Assembly (NCBI RefSeq): GCF_014207955.1 | Contig: NZ_JACHLK010000002.1 | Location: forward strand, 372,001-436,000 | Direction: 5' to 3' | DNA from: Acidovorax soli | Lineage (GTDB): Bacteria > Pseudomonadota > Gammaproteobacteria > Burkholderiales > Burkholderiaceae_C | Length of the DNA stretch: 64,000 nt | In this document: positions 17,717 to 27,273 of the stretch, one piece after another | Layout of the letters: each line of letters starts with the position of its first letter | Position numbering within the stretch: the first letter of the stretch is position 1 | The notes under the pieces: generated by a model | The model's input: only the letters and a program-made list of their open reading frames with translations | Databases searched by the model: none | What the model was told of the DNA's origin: nothing | Translations under genes and position numbers: made by a program

Positions 17717-20700
17717 AGGCCCGTCGGCCGCGTCCCCCGGCCTTGGCCTGGTAGAGCATGGCATCGGCGCTGGCGACCAGGCCCCGCCAGCCCTGGTCGC
17801 CGCCCCTGCCCAGGGCCACGCCCACGCTGGCACCGAGCGCGAGGACAAGGCTCCCTGTACGGAAGGGCGCGTGCGCCGCCTCGACGACCTTGTCCGCCAC
17901 GGCATCGGCGTGGGCCTTCTCGCGCACGCCCGACAGCACGATGGCGAACTCGTCCCCACCGAGCCGGGCCACGGCGTCGGTGGGACGCACTGCGGCCTGC
18001 AGGCGCTGGGCGAACTGGCGCAGCACCTCGTCGCCCACCGGGTGCCCGTGGGTGTCGTTGATCGGCTTGAAGCGGTCCAGGTCGATGTACAGCAGCGCCA
18101 GGCCGGCCGCATCGCCCTCCTGCGCCTTGTGCTGCAGGTAGCGCTCGAATCCCGCCCGGTTGAGCACGCCGGTCAGCGCGTCGCGCTCGCTGAGCATGAG
18201 CAGACGGTGGGCTTCCTCGCGGTGTTCGGTGATGTCCTGGGCAATGCCCACGAAGCCTTCCACCGCGCCGTCGTCCACGCGCAGTGGAATGTACGAGATG
18301 GCCAGGTGCCGGTTGTGCGCCCGGCCCGCGTATTCCTTCTCGAAGTTCACGGTCTCGCCAGCCAGCACGCGCTGCACCCAGGGCAGGCTGCGCTGGTATT
18401 CCTCTTCGCCCAGCACCTCGGGCAGCGTCAGGCCCACGATCTGCCCGCGCGGGCGCCCGCACCACAGCTCGAAGGCACGGTTGGCAAAGCGGTAGTGCCC
18501 ATCGGCCCCCACCACCGCCACCACGGCGGGAATGGTCTCGGCAATCGAATGCAGGGTGCTGGTCTGCAGCAGCAGCTGCTGGCGCGCCGCGACTTCGGCC
18601 GAGATATCGCGCATCACGGCCGAGTAGCGCGAGACGCGCCCCTGGGCGTCGCGGTGGGCGATGACCATGTGGTCCACCGGCACGATGCGCCCGCCCTCGC
18701 CCAGCACGGTGGTTTCTCCCACCCAGACGCCGTCGCGGATCACCTTCTCGATGATTTCCTCGCGGTGGCGCCGGTTGGTCTCTTCGGTGTTGAACTGCTC
18801 GTAGTCGTAGTGCTGCACCGGGGCATCGAGCGCGATGCCCAGCCCGCGGCGGGCCGCGGCGTTGAGGTACTGGACCTTGCCGCGCCAGTCGGTCTGCACG
18901 ATGAAATCGGTGGTGTTGTCGAAGATGTCGGTGATTTCGCGCAGCCTGCGCTCCGTGGCCTTGCGCTCGGTGACATCGATGCCGATGGTGAAGACCCCCT
19001 TGGTGCGGCCATCGGCCCCGGTGTCGGGGATGAGCTGGCTTTCGATGGTGCGGACCTGGCCGATGGCCTCTTCCTTGAATTCGAAGCGCTGGGGCGTGCC
19101 AGCCAGGGCCGCCTCGAAGGCCTGTGCCACGTCGGGATCGTCGGGACGGCTGAGCAACTGGGCGCGCGTGCGCCCAAGGATCTCCTCGCGCGGCCGGCCA
19201 AAGCGCTCGCTCTGGCGCTGGTTGACAAAGCGGTAGCAGCCTTGTGCGTCCACGTAGGAGATGCGCAGGGGCAGGTTGTCGGTGATTTCGCGCACGAAGC
19301 GCTCGCTCTCGGCCAGGCGCCGCTCCAGGGCCTTGCGCTCGGTGATGTCCTGCAGCGCACCCACCAGGCGCCGCGGCTCGCCATGGGTGTCGTGCTCGGT
19401 CTCGCCCACGGCGCGCACACAGCGGCGCCGGCCGCTGGCCGTGACCAGCTCCAGCTCCAGGTCGAAGGCGTGGGGCTGGCTGTTGCCCTTGCCGGCCATG
19501 GCCTCCTGCAGCAGCCGCGCGGCCTCGGGTTCATAGAACGAGAGCACCGAGTCCAGTGTGGGCTGGTAGTCGGGTTCCACGTCGTGGATGCGGCGCATGC
19601 CATCGGACCAGCGCACCCCCAGCGTGTGGAGATCGAGCTCCCAGCCGCCCACCCCGGCCACCCGGCCGGTGCGTGCCAGGAAATCCTCACTCGCCTGCAG
19701 GGCCGCCTCGGCCTGCTTGCGTTCGGTGATGTCGCGCCCCACGGAATGCAGCAGGCGCTCGCCGCCCGGCCCCACTTGCACCTGGTTGGTCCAGGCCATC
19801 CATTTTTCGGTGCCGTCCGGGGTGAGCATGCGGTTCTCGCCAAAGGTCACCTGCTCGGTGGCCATGATCTGGGCGATGCGCTCGCGCACGGTCTCGCGGT
19901 CCGCCGGTGCCACGTAGTGGTACAGGCTGGTCCCCAGCATTTCATCGATGCCAAGGCGGAAAACCCGGGGGTAGGCGGGATTCAGGTAGACCAGGGTGCC
20001 ATCGGCGCGGGCCAGCGACACCAGTTCCGCCTGCTCTTCGACCAGGCTGCGGTGCTGGGCCTCGCTCGCGGCCAGGGCCTTCTGGTAGCGGCGCTGCCCC
20101 GCCAGCAGTTGCACGATCTGCACCCCGCAGAGCAGCACGAACAGCACCAGTGCGGCCACGGTTCCGGTGGCCAGGCGCCGGCTCTGGACGCTGCCCTCGG
20201 CCACGGCCAGGTTCAGGCGGTCGCGTTCGGCGCGGATGGCATCGAGCACCGCATGGATGTGGCTGCGTGCCTGGTCCATATAGGTTGCCCCCATGTCGGT
20301 GCGCACCAGGCGCAGGGCCTCCTCGGGCGAGCTGGCGTCATGGGCATGCAGTGTCTCCTGCAGTTCGGCAAGCTTGAGGCGGATGGCTTCCCGCGCCTGG
20401 GCGGCCCGGGCCGGCACCTGGGCGTCCTTGAGCGGAATGCTGTCCAGGCCCTTGAGCTGGCCGGGCATGCGTTCCAAGGCCGCATGGTAGGGCGCGAGGT
20501 AGCTCGACTGCCCTGTGAGCAGGTAACCGCGCTGCCCGGTCTCGGCATCGCTGAGCGAGACCAGCACGGTCTGCAGCATGCGCAAGCGGTTGGACAGGTC
20601 GGCCTGCAGCGTGGCGCGCAGCCGGTTCTCGTCGGCCTGCTGGGCGAACAGCACGGTGCCTGCCACCAGCGCCAGCAGCGAGATGGCGAGCGCCGCCGTG

Positions 20701-20756
20701 GTCAGGTACAACCGCCGGCCGGTTGCGGGCACGCTCGGCTGGAGCGCCTGGTCCAT
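17715..20756 (-). CDS. CHASE3-multi-PAS diguanylate cyclase
   Basis: A 1013-residue membrane protein that should make cyclic-di-GMP. The ATG at 20756 (MDQALQPSVPATGRR) is preceded by AAGGAG and chosen over a frame extension 46 codons longer. Membrane helices ~15-37 and ~195-220 flank a periplasmic CHASE3-like four-helix domain (DAETGQRGYLLTGQ). Five PAS units follow, several ending in DITERK-type PAC motifs. The C-terminal GGDEF domain has an intact ARLGGDEFAIVL (residue ~929) with an RPTD inhibitory site five residues before it, so it is probably active and product-inhibited. No EAL domain. The signal is unknown. Confidence 0.93.
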   Translation of the reverse strand: MDQALQPSVPATGRRLYLTTAALAISLLALVAGTVLFAQQADENRLRATLQADLSNRLRMLQTVLVSLSDAETGQRGYLLTGQSSYLAPYHAALERMPGQLKGLDSIPLKDAQVPARAAQAREAIRLKLAELQETLHAHDASSPEEALRLVRTDMGATYMDQARSHIHAVLDAIRAERDRLNLAVAEGSVQSRRLATGTVAALVLFVLLCGVQIVQLLAGQRRYQKALAASEAQHRSLVEEQAELVSLARADGTLVYLNPAYPRVFRLGIDEMLGTSLYHYVAPADRETVRERIAQIMATEQVTFGENRMLTPDGTEKWMAWTNQVQVGPGGERLLHSVGRDITERKQAEAALQASEDFLARTGRVAGVGGWELDLHTLGVRWSDGMRRIHDVEPDYQPTLDSVLSFYEPEAARLLQEAMAGKGNSQPHAFDLELELVTASGRRRCVRAVGETEHDTHGEPRRLVGALQDITERKALERRLAESERFVREITDNLPLRISYVDAQGCYRFVNQRQSERFGRPREEILGRTRAQLLSRPDDPDVAQAFEAALAGTPQRFEFKEEAIGQVRTIESQLIPDTGADGRTKGVFTIGIDVTERKATERRLREITDIFDNTTDFIVQTDWRGKVQYLNAAARRGLGIALDAPVQHYDYEQFNTEETNRRHREEIIEKVIRDGVWVGETTVLGEGGRIVPVDHMVIAHRDAQGRVSRYSAVMRDISAEVAARQQLLLQTSTLHSIAETIPAVVAVVGADGHYRFANRAFELWCGRPRGQIVGLTLPEVLGEEEYQRSLPWVQRVLAGETVNFEKEYAGRAHNRHLAISYIPLRVDDGAVEGFVGIAQDITEHREEAHRLLMLSERDALTGVLNRAGFERYLQHKAQEGDAAGLALLYIDLDRFKPINDTHGHPVGDEVLRQFAQRLQAAVRPTDAVARLGGDEFAIVLSGVREKAHADAVADKVVEAAHAPFRTGSLVLALGASVGVALGRGGDQGWRGLVASADAMLYQAKAGGRGRRA

Positions 20757-20940
20757 TGCTTCCCACTCCTTGTCATCTTGGATCGGCCCGGGCTTGCCAT
20801 GCCAAGCCGGGCCTTGTGGGAAGATCGTAGCGGGAAAAACGGCCTGTCCGGCTCGGGTGAAGCGAGGATGCGGCCTTTGCAAGAAAACTGGCATTCAGCG
20901 CCCGTCTCAGGGGCGTCGCTGCGCAAGGCGCTGGCCTGCT

Positions 20941-21159
20941 TTACTTGAGCCACTTGCGCTGGGGCCGCGGCTGCACGGTGATGTCCACCGTCTTGTGCAC
21001 ACCGGGCTGTCCGGTGGCCGGGTCGGTCTCGACCACGTCTTCGAGGTCGATGTCCTGCACCTCGGTGTGGGTCTCCTCCTCCAGCTCTTCCAGGATGTTG
21101 TCGACCTTGCGTTCGGCCTTGTCGACTTCGGATTGCGGGAGCGGGGTGATGCGGCGCAT
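20941..21159 (-). CDS. small acidic hypothetical protein
   Basis: A 72-residue protein from the ATG at 21159 (MRRITPLPQSEVDKAERKVD), which has CGGAG upstream; a start nine codons earlier is possible. The middle is a strongly acidic helix (AERKVDNILEELEEETHTE) and the C-terminal half is loop-like, with a basic end (RPQRKWLK). It has no signal peptide. I do not recognise a family. It lies alone between the diguanylate cyclase and the TonB receptor, all leftward. Confidence 0.55.
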   Translation of the reverse strand: MRRITPLPQSEVDKAERKVDNILEELEEETHTEVQDIDLEDVVETDPATGQPGVHKTVDITVQPRPQRKWLK

Positions 21160-21240
21160 GGGCGACTCCGGGGAGAAATGCCCCATTCTTGCCAGCCCAT
21201 GCGCCCTGCCCTGTCATCCATTGCCGATGGATGGTGTCGT

Positions 21241-23418
21241 TCAAAAGTCGAATTTGGCCGACAGCTCCAGGGTGCGCCCGGGCGCCAGCAGCACCTGGCT
21301 GGTGGCCCGACCGGCGTAGCTGGCGTAGAGCTTGTCCGTGAGGTTGCGCACGCGCAGGGTCAAGAGGGCCGGCTTGAGGCGGTAGCTGGCCGCGATGTCG
21401 GCCGTGGTGTGGCCGTTGATGCGGATCTGGTTGGCATTGTCCGTGTACATGGGGCCGGTGTGGTTGATGGACAGGTACAGGTCCAGCGGCACCTCCTTGA
21501 AGCGGTAGTTGGCGAACAGGTTGGCCACGCGCTCGGGCACATTGGGCGGGGTGTTGCCCACGCGCGAGACCCCACCCGCCTCCACCAGCGAGTCGAAGCG
21601 TGCGTCGAGCGCGGCCACATTGCCCGACAGGGTGAGCTGCTTGGTAGCGCGCCAGGCCGCGGAGAGCTCAACCCCGCGCGAGGACTGGCTGCCGTTGTTC
21701 ACCGTGAGGTTGGCGTTGTTGGCGTCGCGCGAGAGCACATTGTCCAGCGAGATGTGGTAGGCCGCGGCCGTCCATTCCACCTCGCCCGCACTCTGCTTGA
21801 AGCCCACTTCGAACTGCTTGCCCTTGGATTGCGGGAAGGCCGCATTGCCGGCGGACAGCAGGAACAGCGAACCCACGGGGATGGTGGCATTGGTGTACTG
21901 CGCGTAGACCGATGAGGCCGCAGACAGGTCGTAGACCGTACCCAGCCGCACCGAGTTGGACGTGTACTTCGTGCCGAAGGCGGCGAAGCTGCCCAGGTTG
22001 AGGTCGGTGACACTGCGGTCCACGTCCACGCGGTCATGGCGCAGGCCGCCGACCAGGGTCCACCCCGCCGCGGGCTTGAGCGAACTTTCGGCAAACACCG
22101 AGGTGCTGCGCACATCCGCCGTGAAGTTGGTGCGGTTGCCGCCGCCGGCCATCAGGGCCGGATCGTCGTTGTAGTAGCCGGTGCTGGTGCCCAGCAGAGG
22201 TACCTGCAAGGCGGCATTGGTGCTGGCCGAGCCGTTGGAGAAGCGGCGTGTGTTGTCGAAGTCGGTCTTGCTCACCTCGCCACCCAGTACCAGCTTGTGG
22301 GCCATGCCCGCCAGCCGGCCTTCGTGTGAGGCGTCGAGCCGGTTGGACAGGTAGTGCTGGTCGTGCGCGATCTGGGTCTGGTCGCGCGTGATGGAGCCCG
22401 GCGCGCTGAAGACGGCGCTTTCGGAGTTGCGCCACAGACGGTCCACCTTGTTGGCCGTGAATTCGTTGCGCAGCGTCCATTCAGGCGTCACGCGGCTGGT
22501 GACGCGGGCGCGCAGCCAGTAGGCCTCGGAACCATTCCTGTCGTCGAGCACGTTGTAGTTGCGCTGGGCGATGCGCCGGTCGATCACCCGGCCATCGGGC
22601 GTGCTGACCACGCTGGTCGGCTGGGTGGACAGGCTGCCCGGGATCAGGGGCGTGCCCCAGTAGGCATGGCCCTCGTCGCGCGAGTAGTCGAAGGACAGGT
22701 CCAGCCGCGTGGCGCGCGCCACGTCGAAGGACAGGCCCGTGGTCAGGTGTTCCAGTTGCTCGCTGTTGCGCGCGATGGTGCCAACGCGTGTGTCATTGCG
22801 GCTGTAGTCGAGCCGGTAGGCGCCGGTCTCGCCCACGGCACCGCCCAGCCCCACGGCGGCGCGCGTGGAGCCGTAGCTGCCATAGGACAGCAGGGCCTCG
22901 CGCCCGGGGTTGTGGCGGTCGGGCCGTTTGGCCTGGAAGTTGACGATGCCGCCGATGGCGCTATCGCCCTGCAGCACCGAGGCCGGGCCCTTGAGCACCT
23001 CGATGCGCTCGTAGTTCCAGGTGTCTTCCACCCGGTTGGTCACGCCCGCGCCCGACATGCGCACGCCGTCGTACAGGTAGAGCACATTGGTGAAGCCGCG
23101 CAGCGACAGCGTGGTGGGCGACGATGGCGGCCCGCCGCCGGCCATGCCGGCAGTGCTGCGCAGGGCCTCGCTCAGGGTGCGGGCGCCGCGCTCCTGCATC
23201 AGGTCCTGCGAGAGGATTTCCACCGAGGCCGGCGTTTCGCGCAGCGTGAGGCCCAGGCGCGAGGCGCTGCTGCTCTTGTTGTCCAGTTGCAGGCTGTCGC
23301 GGTCTTGCCCTGTGCGGATGTCGACGGAGGGCAGCTCGGCCTCGACCGTCTGGGCCAGCCCGCCCTGCAGGGCGGCCGCGGCGGCCAGCGCCACGGCGCT
23401 GCGCTTCAATGGTGTCAT
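21241..23418 (-). CDS. TonB-dependent outer-membrane receptor
   Basis: A 725-residue receptor starting at the ATG at 23418 (MTPLKRSAVALAAAAALQGG) with a signal peptide cleaved near GLAQ. The plug domain is clear (LRETPASVEILSQDLM, TLSEALRSTAGM, IEVLKGPASVLQGDSAIGGIVNF). The rest is a 22-strand barrel ending in the Phe-terminated strand LELSAKFDF needed for outer-membrane insertion. The sequence resembles ferric-siderophore receptors. It is the last gene of a leftward operon after an ABC ATPase and two DUF3526 permeases (40-base gap), under a Fur/Zur-like palindrome and divergent from a Fur-family gene. A metal chelate is therefore the likely ligand; which metal cannot be read from the sequence. 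Confidence 0.92.
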   Translation of the reverse strand: MTPLKRSAVALAAAAALQGGLAQTVEAELPSVDIRTGQDRDSLQLDNKSSSASRLGLTLRETPASVEILSQDLMQERGARTLSEALRSTAGMAGGGPPSSPTTLSLRGFTNVLYLYDGVRMSGAGVTNRVEDTWNYERIEVLKGPASVLQGDSAIGGIVNFQAKRPDRHNPGREALLSYGSYGSTRAAVGLGGAVGETGAYRLDYSRNDTRVGTIARNSEQLEHLTTGLSFDVARATRLDLSFDYSRDEGHAYWGTPLIPGSLSTQPTSVVSTPDGRVIDRRIAQRNYNVLDDRNGSEAYWLRARVTSRVTPEWTLRNEFTANKVDRLWRNSESAVFSAPGSITRDQTQIAHDQHYLSNRLDASHEGRLAGMAHKLVLGGEVSKTDFDNTRRFSNGSASTNAALQVPLLGTSTGYYNDDPALMAGGGNRTNFTADVRSTSVFAESSLKPAAGWTLVGGLRHDRVDVDRSVTDLNLGSFAAFGTKYTSNSVRLGTVYDLSAASSVYAQYTNATIPVGSLFLLSAGNAAFPQSKGKQFEVGFKQSAGEVEWTAAAYHISLDNVLSRDANNANLTVNNGSQSSRGVELSAAWRATKQLTLSGNVAALDARFDSLVEAGGVSRVGNTPPNVPERVANLFANYRFKEVPLDLYLSINHTGPMYTDNANQIRINGHTTADIAASYRLKPALLTLRVRNLTDKLYASYAGRATSQVLLAPGRTLELSAKFDF

Positions 23419-23458
23419 GGTGTTGTCTTTCTGGGGTTTGGAAAAATGGGGAGCAGGG

Positions 23459-24913
23459 TCAGACCACGCGGTAGCGGCGCAGACGCCAGCCGGCCAGGCC
23501 CAGCAGCACCAGCGTGGGCAGCAGCAGTTGCAGCACGGCCCGCGCGGCCTGGGCCTGCACGGCGCCCTGCCCCTCCTCGTGCCAGCGGAAGGCGGGGATG
23601 CGCGCGAAGTCGGCCTCGGCCAGGGCCAGCCCGCCGTCGATACGGGGGTAGAAGAAGTCTTTCCAGGCCTGGTGGTAGCTGGCAACCTGCGCCAGAAACC
23701 AGGCGTTGCGGCTGTGCCCTGTGCCGGCGAGTGCGGTGATGCCTTCGTAGGCCACCGCAGCGGGCGAGATGGCGGACCAGCGCACCACCAGTGCCTGCTG
23801 GCGCGCCTGCTGTGCGTCGAAGCGGTCCAGCTCGGGCCGCAGGGTCTCGTCCACCTGGCGCTGTATGCGGTAGTTGGCCATGGCGCGGCCGCTCATGGCC
23901 AGGCGGCCGTCCCGGGGCACCAGCGTGTCGGGTTGGTCCACATGCGTGTAGTCGGTGGCCAGCAAGGTGGCGTTGTGCGACATGGCCTGGGCCGTGACCA
24001 CCCGGGTGCGGGCCGCCAGCTCGGCGCGCGAGGGGGCCGGGCTGGCCTGGGTCACGGCGATGTTGAGCAGCACCGGCGCCACCAGCACGAGCACCACCCA
24101 GCCGATGACCAGCACCATGGCGTTGGTGGCCGACGACCAGCCGAAGGCATTGACCGCCACCACCGCCGTGAACCAGAACAGCGCATAGGCGCCCACCACC
24201 AGCGCCCACCACAGGGTGGCGCCGGGCGCGGCCAGGGCCTGGGGCCGGGCGATGAGCAGCACCGCCAGCGGCACCAGCACCGCGGCCCCGAGCAGCACGG
24301 CCGCGCGCACGGCGATCTTGGCCGCCACCAGCGTGGGCAGCGCCAGCGGCTGCGAGAGCAGCAGGCGCAGCGTGCCGTCTTCGCGCTCGCCCGACAGCAG
24401 GTTGTAGCTGAGCGCGAAGATCAACAGCGGCAGCAGGTAGACCACGACGAAGGCCAGATCGAAATGCCCGCTTTGCAGATGCCAGGGGTTTTCGATGTCG
24501 TTGTTGTGCAGGAGGTTGACCTTGCTCTGGTGCGTGACCTTGAACTGCGCGGGGAACAGGTCGGTCTGCCCCAGGGCCACGGGCGCCAGCGGCGCGCTGG
24601 GCATCACGGCATGCTGCGCTCCCAGGCCGCCCGCCATGTTGGCGGGGTTGGCCGGGTTGCCGAAGGGCGTGGGCACCTCGGTGCCGGCCATGATGCGGCC
24701 CAGCTGTGCCAACTGACCTGCACGGGCCTGCCCGTCGGCCGCCACCAGGGCGGCCTGGGCCTGGTCGCGCTGGTGCGTTTGCAGCATGCCGTTGAACAGC
24801 GCATAGCCCACGAGCAGCAGAAACAGGCCGCCGACCAGCCACAGGCTGCGGTCACGCAGCAGCAGGCGCAATTCCTGCCGGGCGACGAGAAGAAAACGGG
24901 GGGATGGGTTCAC
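23459..24913 (-). CDS. ABC-2-type transporter permease, DUF3526 domain
   Basis: A 484-residue integral membrane protein. One helix near residues 25-45 (LWLVGGLFLLLVGYALFNG) is followed by a large extracytoplasmic part, then a cluster of helices from ~165 (VVYLLPLLIFALSYNLLSGEREDGTLRLLLSQPL), the ABC-2 permease signature, and a final helix with a basic tail. Such permeases normally work in export or extraction, not in binding-protein-dependent import, and no binding protein is present. It begins 9 bases after the stop of the other permease, so the two probably form a heterodimer with the ATPase. Confidence 0.85.
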   Translation of the reverse strand: MNPSPRFLLVARQELRLLLRDRSLWLVGGLFLLLVGYALFNGMLQTHQRDQAQAALVAADGQARAGQLAQLGRIMAGTEVPTPFGNPANPANMAGGLGAQHAVMPSAPLAPVALGQTDLFPAQFKVTHQSKVNLLHNNDIENPWHLQSGHFDLAFVVVYLLPLLIFALSYNLLSGEREDGTLRLLLSQPLALPTLVAAKIAVRAAVLLGAAVLVPLAVLLIARPQALAAPGATLWWALVVGAYALFWFTAVVAVNAFGWSSATNAMVLVIGWVVLVLVAPVLLNIAVTQASPAPSRAELAARTRVVTAQAMSHNATLLATDYTHVDQPDTLVPRDGRLAMSGRAMANYRIQRQVDETLRPELDRFDAQQARQQALVVRWSAISPAAVAYEGITALAGTGHSRNAWFLAQVASYHQAWKDFFYPRIDGGLALAEADFARIPAFRWHEEGQGAVQAQAARAVLQLLLPTLVLLGLAGWRLRRYRVV

Positions 24914-24922
24914 AGCCAGCTC

Positions 24923-26320
24923 CTATATCGCCCGCTGCCGTGCGACGGCAATCCAGGCAAAAGCCACGGCCAGCGCCAGGCTGGCGCACAGCACCAGCGC
25001 GCTGCCCCCGCCCCGGGCCAGGGCCCAGCCGGCGCTGGGCGCGTGGTAATCGAAAGCCGGCACCCGCGCCCAGAGCGCGGGGCTGGCCTGGTAGGCGAAG
25101 TGCTGGTGGCCCAGCGGGTCGGCGTGGTCCACCAGGTCCTGGCTCACGATGTCCTGGATCAGGCGGCGGTGGCGCTCGGCAGCGGTGGTGAAGTCGCGGT
25201 GGTGCGCGAAGTCCGTGCCGGCCATGGTGCTCGAAAAGCTGCGCACGGCCAGCAGCGGCAGCAGCAGGCCGCCGGCTTCCTGCACGGCCTGCTGCTGCTC
25301 CCAGGTGTCCCACAACCGGCCGAAGTGGCGGTCGTATACGGCGTAGCTGGCCTGGTCGTCGAGCTTGAGGGCAATGCCCCATTTATTCAGCGGCACGTCC
25401 TTGCTCCACCGTTCGGTGGTGCCGAAGGCCTGCATCCAGGTGCGGTCGGACGTGGCCTTGAGGTCGGCCGCCAGTGCCTGGTTGAATTCGAGCCGCGTCG
25501 GACTGGGAAAGATGGCGCGCGAGAGCTCGGACAGCACGCGCGGCGCCACCACGGCATTGGCGATCCACAGCGCCAGCAGCGCGGTGATGGCCACGCGCGA
25601 GCTGCGCGAGGCGGCCGACACCGCGAGCGTGAGGAACACGAAGATGCCCAGGTACAGCGCATAACCCAGCGCCAGCCCGGCAAAGCGCAGCAGGGCATCC
25701 AGGCGCTCTCCGCTGCCTGCAGAGAAGGCCACGGCCACCGCCGCGATCAGCGCGGCCGGCACCAGCAGCACCGCCAGGGCCATGGCCAGCGCCAGCGCCT
25801 TGCCCCACAGCAGGCGCAGCGGCGGCACACCCAGGCTCAGGGTCTGGCGCAGCATGCCTTGCTCGCGTTCGCCCGCAAAGGCATTGAAGCCCAGCACCAC
25901 CACCAGCAGCGGCCCCAGCACCTGCAGGATCCAGCCCACCGAGAGGTCGCCAAAGCGCTGCAGGCCCGTGGCGTCCTGCGCGGGGCGGAATTTCACCTCG
26001 CTCTGCCGGTGCGCCTGCAGCCACACGGTGCTGCCGATGTAGGGGTTGATGCCCGGGTCGACCAGGGCCAGCGCCGCGTCGGGCTTGAAGGCATGCATGC
26101 CCTGGTGCGCAGCGTCGTGCGGGTGGCGTGCGCCCTGGGCCAGCCAGTCCTTGTAGTCCGAGCTTTGCGCGGCGGCCTGCTCGGCGCGGGCCTCGCGCTG
26201 GTGGCTTGCGCCCACGGCCAGGGCCGTGAGCAGCAGCAGGGCGACCAGACCGCCGGCCCAGTACAGGCGGCCGTCGCGCAAGCGCTCGCGCAGGTCCTTG
26301 AAGGCGATGCGCCAGATCAT
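24923..26320 (-). CDS. ABC-2-type transporter permease, DUF3526 domain
   Basis: A 465-residue membrane protein from the ATG at 26320 (MIWRIAFKDLRERLRDGRLY). It has the same layout as its neighbour: an N-terminal helix, a large extracytoplasmic loop (~45-145), and helices beginning ILQVLGPLLVVVLGFNAFAGEREQGMLRQTLSLG. It overlaps the ATPase stop by 4 bases (ATGA), which indicates coupled translation. A large upstream extension of this frame runs through the ATPase gene and is a shadow. The cargo is unknown. Confidence 0.86.
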   Translation of the reverse strand: MIWRIAFKDLRERLRDGRLYWAGGLVALLLLTALAVGASHQREARAEQAAAQSSDYKDWLAQGARHPHDAAHQGMHAFKPDAALALVDPGINPYIGSTVWLQAHRQSEVKFRPAQDATGLQRFGDLSVGWILQVLGPLLVVVLGFNAFAGEREQGMLRQTLSLGVPPLRLLWGKALALAMALAVLLVPAALIAAVAVAFSAGSGERLDALLRFAGLALGYALYLGIFVFLTLAVSAASRSSRVAITALLALWIANAVVAPRVLSELSRAIFPSPTRLEFNQALAADLKATSDRTWMQAFGTTERWSKDVPLNKWGIALKLDDQASYAVYDRHFGRLWDTWEQQQAVQEAGGLLLPLLAVRSFSSTMAGTDFAHHRDFTTAAERHRRLIQDIVSQDLVDHADPLGHQHFAYQASPALWARVPAFDYHAPSAGWALARGGGSALVLCASLALAVAFAWIAVARQRAI

Positions 26321-27042
26321 TCTGTGCCCCGCATGTGCTGCAGGTACAGGGCCTGCAGGTCGGTGTCGTTGATCTGCGCGGCGTCGAGGTTCTCCACCAG
26401 GCGCCCCTGCTTCATGATGCCGATGCGCGTGGCCGTCTGCCTGGCGTGGAACAGGTCGTGCGTGGTCGCGAGGATGGCCACGCCCGCCTCGCTCGCCTGC
26501 TGCAGCAGGCCGGTGAAATCGGCGGCGGCATGCGGGTCCAGGCCCGAGGTGGGCTCGTCCAGCAGCAGGGCCTTGGCCTCCTTGGCCAGCGCCACGGCGA
26601 TCCAGATCTTCTGGCGCATGCCCTTGGAGTACGCGGCCACGCGCTTGTCGGCAGCGCTGGCGTCCAGCCCCACCTGGGCCATCAGCTCCAGCAGGCGCGC
26701 ACGCGGCGGCGCCTCGCCCAGCGCCAGCGCGGCGAAGTAGCGCAGGTTCTCCAGCCCCGTCAGCGTGCCGTAGAGGTTGACCTGCTCGGGGATGTAGGCC
26801 AGGTAGTGCTTGGTGGCCACGGGTTCGCGCGTGACGTCCACCCCGTGCACCAGGGCCTGGCCGCCATCGGGGGCGATGAAGTTCAGGAACAGGTTGACCG
26901 TGGTGGTCTTGCCCGCGCCGTTGGCGCCCAGCAGGCAGTAGATCTCGCCCGGGCGGATGCACAGGTCGAGCGGGTGCAGGGCGATCTGGTCGCCGTAGCG
27001 TTTGGTGAGGCCTATGGCTTCGAGCACAGGGGGTCCTTCCAT
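26317..27042 (-). CDS. ABC transporter ATP-binding protein
   Basis: A 241-residue ATPase. Walker A is LLGANGAGKTTTVN, the signature region is YSKGMRQKIWIAVALAKEAK (the usual LSGGQ is replaced by YSKGM, as in many ABC-2 exporters), Walker B is ALLLDEPTSGLDP, and the H-loop is ATTHDLF. The ATG at 27042 is used; a GTG at 27027 with GGAAGGA before it is an equally good start. It is the first gene of the leftward operon ATPase-permease-permease-TonB receptor, just downstream of the palindrome at 27156-27171. Confidence 0.92.
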   Translation of the reverse strand: MEGPPVLEAIGLTKRYGDQIALHPLDLCIRPGEIYCLLGANGAGKTTTVNLFLNFIAPDGGQALVHGVDVTREPVATKHYLAYIPEQVNLYGTLTGLENLRYFAALALGEAPPRARLLELMAQVGLDASAADKRVAAYSKGMRQKIWIAVALAKEAKALLLDEPTSGLDPHAAADFTGLLQQASEAGVAILATTHDLFHARQTATRIGIMKQGRLVENLDAAQINDTDLQALYLQHMRGTE

Positions 27043-27155
27043 CGGAGATGGCGGTCTGGGGGAATCGGGGTGGCTGGCGCCGGGGGGGCGGTGCCGTTGG
27101 CAGGACCCGGGCGATCCCGTCAGTTCGGGCTCAGCCTGGCGTCGCAAGTCATAAA

Positions 27156-27171
27156 TGATAATGCGTTATCA
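27156..27171. promoter_or_regulatory. Fur/Zur-like operator palindrome
   Basis: A perfect inverted repeat TGATAA-TGCG-TTATCA sits in an AT-rich patch in otherwise GC-rich DNA, between the leftward ABC/TonB operon and the rightward Fur-family gene. It contains GATAAT, as in the Fur consensus, but its 6-4-6 geometry is also compatible with a Zur-type box. It is placed to repress both divergent promoters when metal is plentiful. The metal is undecided. Confidence 0.65.
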
Positions 27172-27273
27172 ATATCAATTGCAACAGGTGCAAGAAATTA
27201 CGCTCGGGGTGCGGGCCGGAGTACGTGCCCGATAATGGGTTCTCAACAACAGCCCCACGGCACCCCCAACTTC

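Noticed and set aside
17559-20948. A 1129-codon plus-strand open frame
   Set aside because: Antisense shadow of the CHASE3-PAS diguanylate cyclase; no motifs and skewed composition.
23087-26740. A 1217-codon plus-strand open frame
   Set aside because: Antisense to the TonB receptor and ABC permease genes, all with clear motifs. Gln/His/Arg-rich without domain structure.
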